Assembly (NCBI GenBank): GCA_034440615.1
Contig: JAOTOM010005151.1
Span: forward strand, 1,099,501-1,163,500
Source: Ashinkailepas kermadecensis
Taxonomy: Eukaryota > Arthropoda > Thecostraca > Neolepadidae
Direction of reading: 5' to 3'
DNA: 64,000 nt
Shown: positions 1 to 12,568 of the stretch, one piece after another
How positions within the stretch are numbered: the first letter of the stretch is position 1
How the letters are laid out: each line of letters starts with the position of its first letter
Translations under genes and position numbers: made by a program
Notes under the pieces: model-generated
Databases searched by the model: none
Seen by the model: only the letters and a program-made list of their open reading frames with translations
What the model was told of the DNA's origin: nothing

Positions 1-1305
1 GTAGATACCAGAAATGTACCAGAAGACGAGCACAGCCATATCGAAGTCAATCAGATTGCATTGGTTTCTGTTCTACTTGTGTGGATGCTTGAAAACCCGA
101 TAATATCCTGGTACGTGGATAATCGTTTCACCCTGATATTAGTTCGCCTCATCTTGTGTACTAATATCACTTCCAATTTCAATATTTAGCATCGCTTCAA
201 CACCTGGTATTGCTCTGAACAGCTGAAGGCGACGCAATGTGTCAACAATCAGCATGCAGTAGCACTTCAGCGTTCTCTCCTTATTTGCAGGAAGTCTGAT
301 GAGGTCCTAGATTCATCATGCACAAGGTCACCATGAGAATGCAATGGAGCGTAGCTTCACGGGATCGACTACTGCATTGAAGTTGTGTTGCCACCAGTGA
401 GCAGAAGTCCAGCATGAGATCGGCGATGGTGTCCTGCCTTCTCAGACTGCTTGTCTCCATCTTCCTGACCGCATCGACAGCGGTCAGCATAGATCTCGGT
501 GGGTGGTCGCTGCGTGTTGTATGATATGAACTGTAGACATACTCCACTACTGCTGTTGTTGTTCGAGTGTCTCCCAAGCCCAAGGCTTCTGCAGTCAGAT
601 GCACTCTGTTCGCCAACACAAATGTGACAGAGGTGAGGAACAGTCGCTACGAGAGTGTGGCACTACTCGTTTCTAGTTCGACACTACTCGCATTAGAATG
701 TGGTCATTAAGAACGGCTGTCCTTTTATCCCAAGCTTACAAGAACAGCAAAAACAATGATGAAAAAGGATACTAGCACGAGGTCATGCATTCATTGGAAT
801 GCAATCCCTTGTCAAGCGATCAATGATTACCCCTTCATATCAGGCTTCCTGCCATTTAGCAATATTACATCATGAGATGCCTTTATTGCATTTTTGCTTT
901 CACATCGGACGGCGAGTTTCGTCCTCCGGTTGAGGAACGCCTGCATAATTAATGCTTTATTCTGAACTTCGGATGGTTAAATGAAAGCCATCCTAGACAT
1001 TGTAGCACGAATCTGCCAAGGATCATCAAAGCATAGAGGTTTTAAGCTTAATAAGAGCCACAGGGACCATCTGGGCTACGCCTTTAAAGGGAATATGTTA
1101 TAAGAAGAGAGAAAAAGAGACTGAAACCACCTGACCAGTGCTATATGCCGAGTTCTGGAGACTTTATCGACCGCGCTGTGCTACCAAGGACAATATCTTC
1201 AGCATCACGTAGCACCACAGGTTATGGCCACAGGAAGTACTAACTTAGATCTGCTAGTGCTTGTGACTGATGTTTGCTTTCCACCGAAATCACGGTGGCC
1301 ATTTA

Positions 1306-1460
1306 AGAGTTTAGCTGGTTGGTAGGTAGGTGTCTACCTAGACAGCTATCTAGGATGCCCAGGGAGGTAAGATGCCTACACTAAGAGTTTAGCTGGTTGG
1401 TAGGTGGGTGTCTATCTAGACAGCTATCTCGGATACCTAGGCAGGTAGGATGACTACACT
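1306..1460. repeat. 78-bp direct duplication
   Basis: Two head-to-tail copies starting at 1306 and 1384, both opening with AGAGTTTAGCTGGTTGGTAG and differing at a few positions. The unit contains a short internal palindrome around GTCTACCTAGACAGCTA. No coding content is seen. Confidence 0.85.
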
Positions 1461-1833
1461 ACTAAAGCCTCTAAATTTGAAACATAGGGTACAAATGAAA
1501 TTAAATGAAATGCATAGGGTACAGACAAATCATAGGGCACTAATATTGTGGTTAATGTAGGCAAAAATGTAGGCAAACAAAGGAAAACAAGGATAGTTGT
1601 CTACATCAATGTCGGCGAGTATTCTTAGTCTTCTCGTGATTGCTCACGTGTGAGGTTCCTGCCGTCAGATGGCAGTAAGAGATGTCGTAGCTATACTCCC
1701 CCGAGTTGCTGACCCAGCTACCACTCCCACGGTGCCATCATTATTGTATCTAACTACATCTTGTTCATAAGTCTTATCAATAGATTCGTGGTAGGCGCCG
1801 AAGTGTTCTGTTCTTGCTATGCCACCGATAGCC

Positions 1834-1910
1834 TGTTTCTGGGTAGAACATGCACCAACTTGCTTCTCGGTAGAATATGCATTAGCTTGTTTCTCGGTAG
1901 AATATCATCC
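1834..1910. repeat. 27-bp tandem repeat, 3 copies
   Basis: Three degenerate units start at 1834, 1861 and 1888, with shared core TTTCTCGGTAGAATATGC. Reading frames across it appear open only because 27 is a multiple of three. Confidence 0.75.
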
Positions 1911-3689
1911 GCCAGCGCTGTCGATCAAATGGCCAATACGAGCAGCCAGTAGCGTTAATAAGTGGGGTCACTCGATCCGCATTAGGCTGCTGATTGGTTT
2001 GGAGTGCCGTGGAGGATATTTTCATACACAGATACAGTACATTTATTCACCGAGCTACTGAGCTTTTTTCAATTAATTTACCGCATCATGTGACATGACA
2101 CAAACGAAGAAATCACTCTGTGGAAAATTTTATACAGCTATGAAAGAATGCTTGGAAACCAATCAGGGCATAATCGCTTCTAAAACTCAATAAGTACGGC
2201 GATTATTATAAGCTATTTCCTCATGATATCCATTTGTCTTCATTCGATATACCCGAGAGAACTCAACACTTTTCACTTAGCAGGATCACCGCTTCCGACC
2301 TGAGTAATTTCGTGGGTGGACCACATTTATCTCACGAGATTACATCTAGTGGGCATGTTGCAAGTTCCCATCATCACGCTTATTTAGGTAGCATGATGCG
2401 AAGTGAAAAATCAGCAAGTATTTTGTTTGCTGATGTTGGACAGGTCCATCATCAGCTCCAGGTCCATCATCCAGGTCCTGTACCATCACCTACAATAGCC
2501 TGACTCCTCTGGCTTCGTCACATGTTGCATTACTTGCTTCATTAGGGCACTTGAAGTCTCACTTCGCTATCCAGTGATTGGAACACAGTGTCGAAACAAA
2601 TATCAAGGGGAGAGGGAAAATAAATTATGGAACCCTCGTAAGCGACAATAATTTCCTGTTACTTGTGCGAGGGTATGCTTCATTTTTATACTCACCGTCC
2701 ATATGACATTAAGTACCCATGCACCTGGGCAGCCAGAAAACATCAAAGAAACCACCTTCCCACTTCATTATATTATGATGTGGCATCACCTGTTATTTGA
2801 GGTGCTTATCCTGATTTAATGCAGGTTCCCTGACTACTTGATTTGCTTGGAGAAACCAGTTCGAAATGCACTTTATGGACGGACCTAAAATGAGTCGAAG
2901 AGACCCAAACTGCTACCTTAATTGTATCGTTTCGAGATGAAATACTTAACATAAAGGTTGTTTGATGCCATGGTATCGATTGAAAGTTGATTTTTAAAAG
3001 ATATGGAAATTGCTTCCGAAGATAGCTGAGCAACACAAATAGTACCTCTCGTCCTCTCACCTCTGCTGGATGAATGTATGCACGGGTGTGGAGTAACACA
3101 CGCTCTAAGGTTCATCATGACTTGAATATTTATGTAACAACTGCGACATCAAACGACCCGACGAATGACGCTTTCTTGAGGTAAATTGAGGTTTCTGCTA
3201 CCATGAGTGCATTTCGTCGAAACCTAACATAATCTAGGCTAGATCAGCCTGGCACAACATACTTGCTATTTTTGCATGCCATGCTTTGATACACTTCATC
3301 ACATAATAATAACCTAAGTTTTATAACGTATATGCATGAACACCATGCGCTCGCAACGGCATGCTTGTATGCCATAGTTCAGCATGAACTCAGCGTAGTA
3401 GCGGCAGCGAGTGACCTTCGACTCAGACCATGCAGTCATGACCAGAGTACTCACCGGCACTCAGCGACTGCGCCTGGATTGACCTAGCTTCGCTCCGACA
3501 AAGACAGCCGCAGCCAAGCACGACAAGTTTCGGGTCGACGAGCGACAGAGCTCCGTCGATCCGCCTCACCACGTGACCACAATGGTGGTGGACCAGCGGC
3601 GGCGCGTGTGGTGCCGACGGCCGTGCTCTCTAGCCGTGCTCTCTGGCCGGCGTATCCGAGGTCTGACAGGTCAGGGCACGTGATGCTCT

Positions 3690-4725
3690 CGAATGCCACG
3701 TCAGTGTCGTCGCCTGCCACGGGCCGGGGAGTCTGAACCGTCACGGCGCTGTCCAGGCTAATGGCAAGTCAGTGTCGTCGCCTGCCACGGGCCGGGGAGT
3801 CTGAACCGTCACGGCGCTGTCCAGGCTAATGCCACGTCAGTGTCGTCGCCTGCCACGGGCCGCGGAGTCTGAACCGTCATGGCGCTGTCCAGGCTAATGC
3901 CACGTCAGTGTCGTCGCCTGCCACGGGCCGCGGAGTCTGAACCGTCATGGCGCTGTCCAGGCTAATGGCAAGTCAGTGTCGTCGCCTGCCACGGGCCGGG
4001 GAGTCTGAACCGTCACGGCGCTGTCCAGGCTAATGCCACGTCAGTGTCGTCGCCTGCCACGGGCCGGGGAGTCTGAACCGTCATGGCGCTGTCCAGGCTA
4101 ATGCCACGTCAGTGTCGTCGCCTGCCACGGGCCGCGGAGTCTGAACCGTCATGGCGCTGTCCAGGCTAATGCCACGTCAGTATCGTCGCCTGCCACGGGC
4201 CGGGGAGTCTGAACCGTCACGGCGCTGTCCAGGCTAATGCCACGTCAGTGTCTTCTCCTGCCACGAGCCTGAACCGTCTGAACCGTCACGGCGCTGTCCA
4301 GGCTAATGCCACGTCAGTGTCGTCGCCTGCCACGGGCCGCGGAGTCTGAACCGTCACGGCGCTGTCCAGGCTAATGCCACGTCAGTGTCTTCTCCTGCCA
4401 CGGGCCGGGGAGTCTGAACCGTCACGGCGCTGTCCAGGCTAATGCCACGTCAGTGTCGTCGCCTGCCACGGGCCGCGGAGTCTGAACCGTCACGGCGCTG
4501 TCCAGGCTAATGCCACGTCAGTGTCTTCTCCTGCCACGAGCCTGAACCGTCTGAACCGTCACGGCGCTGTCCAGGCTAATGCCACGTCAATGTCGTCGCC
4601 TGCCACGGGCCGCGGAGTCTGAACCGTCACGGCGCTGTCCAGGCTAATGCCACGTAAGTGTCTTCTCCTGCCACGAGCCTGAACCGTCTGAACCGTCACG
4701 GCACGACACGGCGCTGTCCAGGCTA
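3690..4725. repeat. 68-bp minisatellite, about 15 copies
   Basis: Tandem units start near 3702, 3770 and 3838 (68-bp spacing) and carry the core CAGTGTCGTCGCCTGCCACG followed by CGCTGTCCAGGCTAATG. Several units are shortened variants (near 4250, 4535 and 4668) in which the GGGCCGCGGAGT part is replaced by a duplicated GAACCGTCT. Variant types recur in alternating order, which suggests higher-order unit exchange. The array is much more GC-rich than its flanks. The unit is not a multiple of three, and no coding role is suggested. Confidence 0.93.
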
Positions 4726-6162
4726 GCCATACATCAGCTGGAGTCGTGGCTTGGCTAATTGGTTCCAGGCTATTATCGTGAGATGGCATCGTTGCACGCG
4801 TGCAGGATATCTACCCAGGTCCGGCTGAATCGGCAGGTACATATCTGTGAAGGCTTCAGGAGTTATTGCGTTTGTCGTTTGCGACTAATTTACGTGCGGT
4901 TATTAACGCTAGGTCAGAGTTAATAAACCCAGACAAAATCACTGCATATTTTACAAAAGGGGGAGTCATGATGAATAAAATATTAATTCCAAAGATTTAA
5001 AGTATCTTGCACGTCCCACATATGCCCTCGGAAAGGCAGGCTAGTTGTAATATGCCACCTAACTTGTACCGCAATATCAAACACGAAAAATACTGTGACA
5101 TTTTATTGGGCTGCAAGTACATTGTTGGAGGTGTTGGCGTCACTCACGGGCGACTCACTGACGTTGCATGCTGTGTGAATTAACTTCACCAGTTCAAAGG
5201 AAGTTCAAAGGATATTTAAAAAGTGCGGCATATTCGTATTTTGTGATTGATATTTATGGAAGACGATTACATAGATTGAGAGCTAATACCCAAGGCTCTA
5301 GCATCTCAGTTCGTGGGTACCATTCTGCAGTTGAGTGAGGGCATTTGTCAAATCGTTACACCCACTCTATTTTCACCAGTTCATTTCAAGATTGTCTTGT
5401 TTTCTGACGGGCCCAATATGCTCCAGGCTGTGATAATGAGAACGTCATAGCGGAATATTGACGCCACGTAGAACTTCATAATCATATCTTTGACGTGTAA
5501 TTATATAGCACGACCATGGGTTCCAGATCTACATAATGAGGTAGTAAGTATCTGGATCGGTTAAAGGTGCAGACTAAAAATTAAGATTGCACTATTAAAA
5601 AATGGCAACATAGAGTGCAATTGATGTTCTTACCTACTATCCGACTGATTGACTATCCTATTTAAATTAAACTCTGTTATAAACATCGAGCATAAGCCTG
5701 CATTTTAGAGAAGACGAAGCATTAACGAGGAATAGCCCAACGCTGTCATGAAATTATCAAACTAAGGGGGAAATGAGTTAAATTTATGTTCTACGTACTC
5801 TACAAGCGTTGAGACATGAAATCCACGTCTAGCCTCTGCTCTACACATACTCCACGGCCTACCGCCAGCTCCACATGTGATAATGTTTGTCCAGCAATGT
5901 GCGTTGCACTTTATGTAAGATCTCCAGCTCGGATCTGTCAGATTCGAGCAGCACCGGTGTGCGCTTCCTTAACTCGCGCAGCAGTTTGTTGATTGGTCTG
6001 CGTTGCAACGGCCTTAGTGCGCCAGCATTGTCTCGGTGCGCCACGCCGCATCAGCCCTACGTTTCAGGCGGCCGTGCCGGTTATCTGAGCATGGTGGACG
6101 ACATTAGAGGCCATTTCAAGCCCATCGACCTGAATAATTCAGCATTGGCCGCATCGACCGGC

Positions 6163-6353
6163 AGCCGGGTGAAAGGTGTTCTGATCGGCGCCTGTGCACG
6201 TGCTGGCTGACGATGGCCCCTCAGCCGGGTGAAAGGTGTTCTGATCGGCGCCTGTGCACGTGCTGGCTGACGATGGCCCCTCAGCCTGGTGAAAGGTGTT
6301 CTGATCGGCGCCTGTGCACGTGCTGGCTGACGATGGCCCCTCAGCCGGGTGAC
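6163..6353. repeat. 60-bp tandem repeat, 3 copies
   Basis: Three nearly identical 60-bp units (from 6163, 6223 and 6283) with core GGTGTTCTGATCGGCGCCTG, then a partial fourth. Identity between units is close to perfect, so the array is young. Confidence 0.9.
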
Positions 6354-6570
6354 GATGACCGGCTGGACGCACGGCCTGCGGACTTGTGTGTGGCACACTA
6401 GCAGCTCGCCGAGCCGAGCCTGCGCTGCACTTCGGCACGTCCCGCCAAATTCATGTTGGCGGCTTGAATGAAATGAAAGGTGGTGATGACGCAGAGCGGT
6501 GCAGAAGCGAATTCGCCCACGCAGGGACTTTTGCGCGACAAGGAGCCGAAACGCTCGTGGATGCGGCGCA

Positions 6571-6775
6571 GTTACAGACCGTCTGACATACGACGGCCCA
6601 GTTACAGACCGTCTGACACTCGACGGGCCAGTTACAGACCGTCTGACATCCGACGGCGCAGTTACAGACCGTCTGACACCAGACGGCCCAGTTACAGACC
6701 GTCTGACACCTGACGGCCCAGTAACATACCGTCTGACACCAGACGGCCCAGTTACGGGCCGCCCGATATACGTGG
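6571..6775. repeat. 30-bp tandem repeat, about 6.8 copies
   Basis: Units of exactly 30 bp start at 6571, 6601, 6631, 6661, 6691 and 6721, plus a diverged seventh. The core is GTTACAGACCGTCTGACA. It lies 220 bp from the 60-bp array. Confidence 0.92.
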
Positions 6776-7798
6776 CTGACCCGATATCATCCTTCATATT
6801 AATAGCACACTGATTGAAAACTCATGCCCAGCTCTTCTATGTATGGATTTGCTAGGTTGTAATCCGCTTTGGTGTGTTGTACTTACCTCCAGTAAGATAT
6901 ACCGCGTTCTTCAACGATTCTGCGTGCTGATATCATGCGATAGCACGTTTTATTATTAGCAACTTTGTTGTATTATGGGTATCTATAGTGATGTAACAAT
7001 CAATAGCTGCCGAGGAGACAGTTCCACGTTATAGCAGGAGCTTACTGACCGCACCTGTTGGCTGCCCACGTTGTCAGGCAGATTATATTGTTGTCAGTCG
7101 ATCGTTCTTCTCTGAAGTCGACTGACTGAGCGGTAAAGATTAAGCCGGTACTCAAAGGGTTCTTCTTCATCTTCGCTAAAGCAATCATAGCTGGAGATTT
7201 CACACGAAGCCAGGGGGAGAGGGGATCCAAGTCCAAAATTTCAGTCGACGTGGTAACACTAGATGTCGTAATGTCACACAAGGTGGGCTAAAAATTGTGT
7301 TCGCCTTCGATCCGCATGTCGCTAGTATTTCAAAATCAAGTTCCTTTTTAATTCCTCACTGGACGCTGCGTGACCGTAGTACCTGATGCGCCTAAAACAC
7401 GAATAACTATCTAGCTAACAAGGTGGATTTCTGCCACTCAAGCAATATCCTGCATATCCGAACGTTGTGGAAAATAGACATTGAATTGTGCAAGCATACT
7501 CTTCGTCACATTTCTTCCGTTTGCCAGAAGTAGATGGATGGGTCGAGACACGTTTGGCTCGGCATACTTCTACGAGCCCCATAACTGAATGTTTAAGTCA
7601 GCATGCATGTCACAGGTGCGATTTCCAGCAGAGTTTGGAAACAATCCCGTTATTTTACGAATGCCTCAAGATTGATTGAAAAAGTTGACGAACAATGTTT
7701 GCTTGACATTTAGCAGAAACCTTGGTAGTGTGGTATTCAGAACACTGCTCACATGATAGAGCGGACGGTTCTCTGTTAATTATGTGTACAGGAACTTA

Positions 7799-7800
<2 letters not shown>

Positions 7801-7870
<70 letters not shown>
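7801..7870. repeat. (TA)n microsatellite
   Basis: An uninterrupted TA dinucleotide tract of about 70 bp. It abuts the left side of the dispersed element copy at 7949-9085. Confidence 0.98.
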
Positions 7871-7872
<2 letters not shown>

Positions 7873-7948
7873 TGTGCGTGCTAAACCTCTGGCCTTTGGT
7901 TGTACGCGCATCAAACTCGTGGAAATTACCTATCATTGACCCAGTTTT

Positions 7949-9085
7949 CATGGTCACCCTTTCAAATATCAATCCGGTTTACGCAAGTTATGGAAACTCC
8001 TCTGATGCAATTCCTAAATCTGATCCTAATCCTAGCACTAAGCCGACACATATTTGAGCTGAGGGTCCGTATACCGGCTTATGGCAGGCACCAGTAAGGA
8101 CATAATTATATCCATGCAATGATGTGGATGCTGCCTTGCATGATTGTTCAGTGCCTTCTTCTCAACTAGGCACACAGGCATTTGGAATGTCATTAAGCTC
8201 TATTCCTTTTCACCGAGCATATCCGAAAATGGCAGCGTATCTTTACAAATAATTTTTTTTGAAAATGTACTACTCAACACAGCCCTGAAGTATTTTGATG
8301 GCCGTCACCTTGGCCGTGATCAAGGTCAGTTCCAACAACTGGCTCTACGCCATGACATGTCACTCAAGCAAATTGTCTGTCCAATTGAACCAGATTTCGT
8401 TAATTTCAAATAGCTATCAACTGAATCAGAATCAATTAAAATCAAGGCTGCATTGCTTCATGAAAACTGGCTGAATCATTGCTGAATCAACATTTATGTT
8501 TTCTTTTGTTTGCAGTATCATTGTGGAATCATATTATTTTCGCTCCAGAGACATTAGATCACGATTGAACCAGGATATTATTGTGCCCTCTGAATTAAAA
8601 TAATGAATTGATCATCAAATTGAACAGTGATCTGATTGAATGAGTGAACAATAATGCAAATCAGCACATCTGCTACCAGCCAACCCTCTCCAAATCCACT
8701 CACCCACCAGTATCCAGCTTCCACACCTGGCCACTTCGTCCCACGTTCCTTGTCTAACAGCACGTACATATGCGCCGCTTGCTCCGCCGTCACTCACCCG
8801 GCACTCCCGCCAGCATATGCTACATGGCGCGGCGGTGAAAACATGTCATGTGCGCTACAGATGTCTACGACAAGGCGATCAGCCGATTTGCTGACCCTGG
8901 CTGATTCAGACTAATCCGTGTCAGGGTCACGGGAACACATAGTGCGGTGTACGTGATTGTGGCTGAACGTTATCCGGGACGGCTGCGAGACACTTGGCCC
9001 ATGGAAACACCACTGCTACCACGACTCAACGTTGGTGCCGCTCAGCTCAATCCAGCCGTCCTAATCTCAGATGGTCATGGAAACC
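7949..9085. repeat. Dispersed element, copy 1 of 2 (about 1.14 kb)
   Basis: This stretch aligns along its length with 30943-32115 in the same orientation. The shared blocks begin with CATGGTCACC, continue through CAATCCGGTNTACGCAAGT and AAATATTTGAGCTGAG, and end with the GTGATTG(T/C)GGCTGAACGT and CATGGAAAC blocks. Divergence with small indels indicates an old interspersed repeat. No transposase or reverse transcriptase reading frame survives, and I do not recognise the family. Both copies have a long microsatellite just to their left. Confidence 0.85.
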
Positions 9086-9237
9086 GGGTCATTGCCTTAA
9101 TTTGCTTCCCATGCTCAGGGATAGCCTGCAGTAGGGCAAAATGGCAAGGCTTCAGCGGTATCGATGGTTCATTCTGTTCCTGCTGCTGAGTGCACATATT
9201 TGTGTTGAATACTAGTTCCAATCTTGCGGATTTCCTG

Positions 9238-9400
9238 GTGGATGTCGACTACCTTTGGGCGTCACTTCGGGCGACTAACGGGTCACTAACTGGTTTCCAG
9301 GTGGATGTCGGCTACATTTGGGCGTCACATCGGGCGACTAACGCGTCACTAACTGGTTTCCAGGTGGATGTCGGCTACCTTTGGGCGTCACTTCGGGCGA
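9238..9400 (+). repeat. 63-bp tandem repeat of the exon-1 splice acceptor
   Basis: Three units start at 9238, 9301 and 9364 with exact 63-bp spacing. Each unit holds exon-1 codons for CRLPLGVTSG (second copy slightly changed). The first two continue into CTAACGNGTCACTAACTGG-TTTCCAG, i.e. a branch-point-like CTAAC motif and an acceptor. Only the third unit leads into the functional exon; the first two hit TAA in the same frame. The repeat unit is therefore an acceptor plus the start of the exon, duplicated upstream. Confidence 0.9.
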
Positions 9401-9469
9401 AATAAAGGACGAGTCAATGACGGCCTCGTCCAGCTTTGACGAGAACAACACGGGCCCACAGAATGGCAG
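9364..9469 (+). CDS. Ddr: DDR exon 1: start of discoidin domain
   Basis: The exon completes a codon with its first two bases, then reads G-CRLPLGVTSGEIKDESM-TASSS and on to GPQNGR. CRxPLGM-x-I-x-D-x-ITASS is the signature opening of every DDR discoidin domain, and the Cys is the first DS-domain cysteine. The acceptor is TTTCCAG at 9363 and the donor CAG|GTACGT at 9470, leaving AG of an Arg codon. Vertebrate DDR2 has a collagen-contacting Trp just after TASS; here that position is Phe (SSSFDE). An N-x-T sequon (NNT) follows. Two upstream repeats carry the same acceptor and first codons but run into TAA, so 9364 is the only start that keeps the frame open. The preceding signal-peptide exon was not found. 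Confidence 0.9.
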
Positions 9470-9619
9470 GTACGTAATCAGTGTATGTACCAACCAATCG
9501 CTGGAATGCAGCATTCCTTTCTGCTATGGTTATTTTCAGATGCTTAATCCCCTCTTACCAAAGTATGTTCGTGGCCATTGTACGTATCTACTTGTCACTT
9601 CGAGTTTACTCTATGAATA

Positions 9620-9905
9620 CCAGCCTGCGTTGCTTGATGTGATACTCCAACATGCTGACGCACAGCAATTGTACCGTATGAGCCTGATGCTTTGGAAGCT
9701 TAATTCAACATGCTGACGCACAGCAATTGTACCTATAAGCTTGTTTGGAAATCAGCCTGCATTGTTTGGTGTGATACTCCAACATGATGACGAACAGCCA
9801 TTGCACCATGTGAGCTTGATGCTTGGAAGCAATATCAGCCTGCATTGTTTGGTGTGATACTCCAACATGATGACGAACAGCCGTTGCACCATGTGAGCTT
9901 GATGA
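9620..9905. repeat. Direct repeats of about 82 bp
   Basis: Copies start near 9621, 9754 and 9836 with shared core GTGATACTCCAACATGATGA. The last two are nearly identical at 82-bp spacing; the first is more diverged and carries a nested duplication of AACATGCTGACGCACAGCAA. Confidence 0.82.
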
Positions 9906-11129
9906 TCAGCACCGCAACACCAGCAAATCATAGCTGTCAATATGTGTCAAATGCACTTGCTTCATGGGCTATCGAACGGGCAGCAGCTAATTTTCTTACT
10001 CTCTTAGTCAGATTTAAGTAAATGTGGCGGGGGGGGGGGAGAGAGTGCTTGATGTGCTTGCTGCTATATTGGCGCAAATGAAATCAGCTTACACGCTCCC
10101 TTATTAGCGTATGTTCATGGTTGTATGCTCACACTCGCGAGTGGAAACATTTATTGGATTGTTTCAAATTCGATGAAAGAGTGATAAAATAGCGTAAGTA
10201 AGCATGGTATCTAGCACATCGCATATGTCGTTCTTGATTGATAGAACCTTGTTTTTTTGTTTAAAATGCATCATTACCAACGACTTATTCCCTTGCCAGA
10301 ACACACGTTTGGCAAGTCAAGCAACTCCTAATCATAAAAGTAATTCACTTCGAAACAAAACTATGCCTCACACAAAAACATCCAATTCCGTTTGAATATA
10401 ATTCGACTTAAGGTTGGAGAAATTCAAGCGCATCCGGAACATGATGGCTGGATCGCTGTTTTCGAGAATTGTGTTGACATCGGCCACGATGACAGCCACT
10501 TCACTTGCGTGCGGCAATATTACCGCTAGAGGACTGCATCAGTTTTTATGCTTAGCAAACGTGAGCCAGCGAGTCGACGCTCATGTTTTATCCATACGTA
10601 GCAATCCCGTCCTCAGACGTAGCAATCCCGTCCTCAGACGGCTACCTGTTTCGAATGCAGTCACCATATGATTAATTGATCGTGCACAAGTGTGCACGTG
10701 AAATTACAGTGCCTGTGATTATTTATCTTGCAGATTTGTTTCAACGTTAGAGGTAACTGGAATGCAACCAATTTCGTAGGAGCAAAACAAACCAACCAAA
10801 AGTTAATCGTTTTGCAGCAGGGTTAAGCCCCAATCCGTGGCTTTGAACAACACTAATTGAACCGAAAAGGTGCTTGCCTCATCCAACATACAAACTCACA
10901 CATTTTGTGGACGTGCCTGCGTCTTTGGACTCCGCACCTTCAGAGTTACCTAGTTTTAAATGTGGTGGATATTTTCTATGCTAATTATTTGGTGCACGCT
11001 GCATTTATTTGAGGGTATGAAAATTCCCAGTTCCTCGGACCATGTGGAAACCAGGATGTATGGAGACCGGCTGGAGAGCATGGCTAAGCTAATTTTGGTA
11101 ACGGAATTTAACATAAATACATTAGTAAA

Positions 11130-11338
11130 TATTAAGAAAACTAGCCCAAGTTTCATCCTGTTCAAATAATAATTTATTCCTTAATCGAAAATAATGTCCA
11201 ACTGAACAGTATATTTCACCCATGGCGCACCCTTCAGCTGCTACAGAGACCTATGGGTGAAATATATTGTTGATTTGGACATTCTATTCGAGTAAAGCAT
11301 TACTTCAACAGCATGAAACTGGGCTAGTTTCCCTAATC
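11130..11338. mobile_element. Foldback/MITE-like element
   Basis: Two inverted arms of about 90-95 bp (11130-11226 and 11249-11338) separated by a loop of about 22 bp. Outer arm parts are AAACTAGCCCAAGTTTCAT and ATGAAACTGGGCTAGTTT; inner parts are TATATTTCACCCATGG and CTATGGGTGAAATATAT. The arms carry mismatches and small indels, so the copy is not recent. No target-site duplication could be fixed by eye. The short near-palindrome suggests a non-autonomous DNA transposon. Confidence 0.75.
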
Positions 11339-12568
11339 ATTATTAACATGAGTATCAGCCAGCATTCATCACCTGCAATTAATTCATTTGTACATGCTAT
11401 TTCCTGATGCTTCGTTGACGCTTGCAAGATAGGCTGCTATTATCTTGAATAGGTAATGACAACCTATCTATTCAACCTACCTACTTCAGGTAGGTTCAAT
11501 ACCTCCATTATCTTTAACGTAATCAAGTGCCATTGTTGTAATATATGTCAGGTGCACACCCACTTCCAAGCAATGTAAGCATCTTCAAAGCAAAAGGCTG
11601 ACAAGATAAGAACAGTTGCTGTAAAGTTGCACTTGGCCCTATCAAAGATCGTATCTGAAAGAGTCGAGTCGCTCATGTATATGTTTCAGCAATGATATTA
11701 TGGGTGATAAACCAAGCTATGTTTTTCATGGCATATCTGATGCTATTCTTCATGTTTCACTTCCAGGTGTTCTTTCCAGAAAACTAATTAAACTTAGCGT
11801 TTACATTCTGAGTGCGGCGTTTCGACCGTGCTCCCTTGGGATCAGAGGGTGGTTCGACATCAAGTGTTTCAATTCGCTGGTGGAAGAGCTCACTTCAGCG
11901 AAATATCGTTTGAAGACGATGAATCCTAATGACCAGCTGGAGGCTCCAAGATCCTCACATTTTAAAGAATGAATGACTTTGCTGGAAATGGTGGATGGGA
12001 ATAGCCGTGAACGGTTGCTAATATTATCATGAATTCATCATGGGGCCGATCTTTAGCGGTCTAGCGTCATGGTTCCCAATTAATAGTCATACGGCTTGGC
12101 TAACTCGTTGCCTTAAGGCGGCTCACGTACCACCTCTTATTCAAAACTGATATAGGTCTTTTTGCTCATCTGTGTTTAGCTTGAGCTGTGTGTGACATTA
12201 TTGATGTAACCCATGTTCCATCGAGATCGTCACCCCACCTGACCTTTATCCCAGTCCATCTGATTCAACATGACCTCATCCGATACCTCCCCAGCCTTTG
12301 TCTGACCCGGGCGACCATCGTCGTATGCAAACTAGCTTCTTCCTGGCCTCCACCGGGTCTCAGTTCAATCTTTGCGTGACCTGGTTTACCACGCTTCGGA
12401 TCGCTTTCCACAACTGAACAACACTGAACTTGACTCCAGTCCAACCGCTCTCTCACACGGTCTAACATTTGCCCACCCCCAGCCCACCCCTGTTGACCTG
12501 ACCTGGCCCCGGCCCGGTCCCGGCCCGGTGCCGGCCCGGCTGACCCGCCTGACCTCCGACCGCCGCAG

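Larger units (their letters stand above)
1..9363. other. Upstream or first-intron region, no recognised exon
   Basis: No coding exon was recognised here. The first DDR exon starts in mid-codon at 9364 behind a splice acceptor, so at least one earlier exon (5'UTR and signal peptide) must exist. I could not find it here, and it may lie upstream of the window. Stretches in which I see nothing beyond short chance reading frames are 1-1305, 1462-1833, 1911-3690, 4726-6162, 6776-7800 and 9086-9237. A minus-strand open frame of 112 codons at 281-619 resembles nothing I recognise. The repeats inside the region are listed separately. Confidence 0.6.
9470..12568 (+). other. Ddr: Intron 1
   Basis: A 3.1-kb intron from GTACGT to CCGCCGCAG. 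It holds a short direct-repeat cluster (9620-9905), a G-run near 10030 and a 21-bp duplication near 10605-10650. It also holds the foldback element at 11130-11338. Between 11340 and 12460 I see nothing distinct apart from a small palindromic patch at 11450-11510 (AACCTACCTACTTCAGGTAG). The last 100 bases before the acceptor are C-rich, with repeated GGCCCGG. Confidence 0.85.

Noticed and set aside
281..619. 112-codon minus-strand frame as a gene
   Set aside because: No recognisable domain, no continuation on either side, and of a length expected by chance in 64 kb.
11700..11972. 90-codon frame in intron 1
   Set aside because: No similarity, no splice signals in phase with exons 1 or 2.
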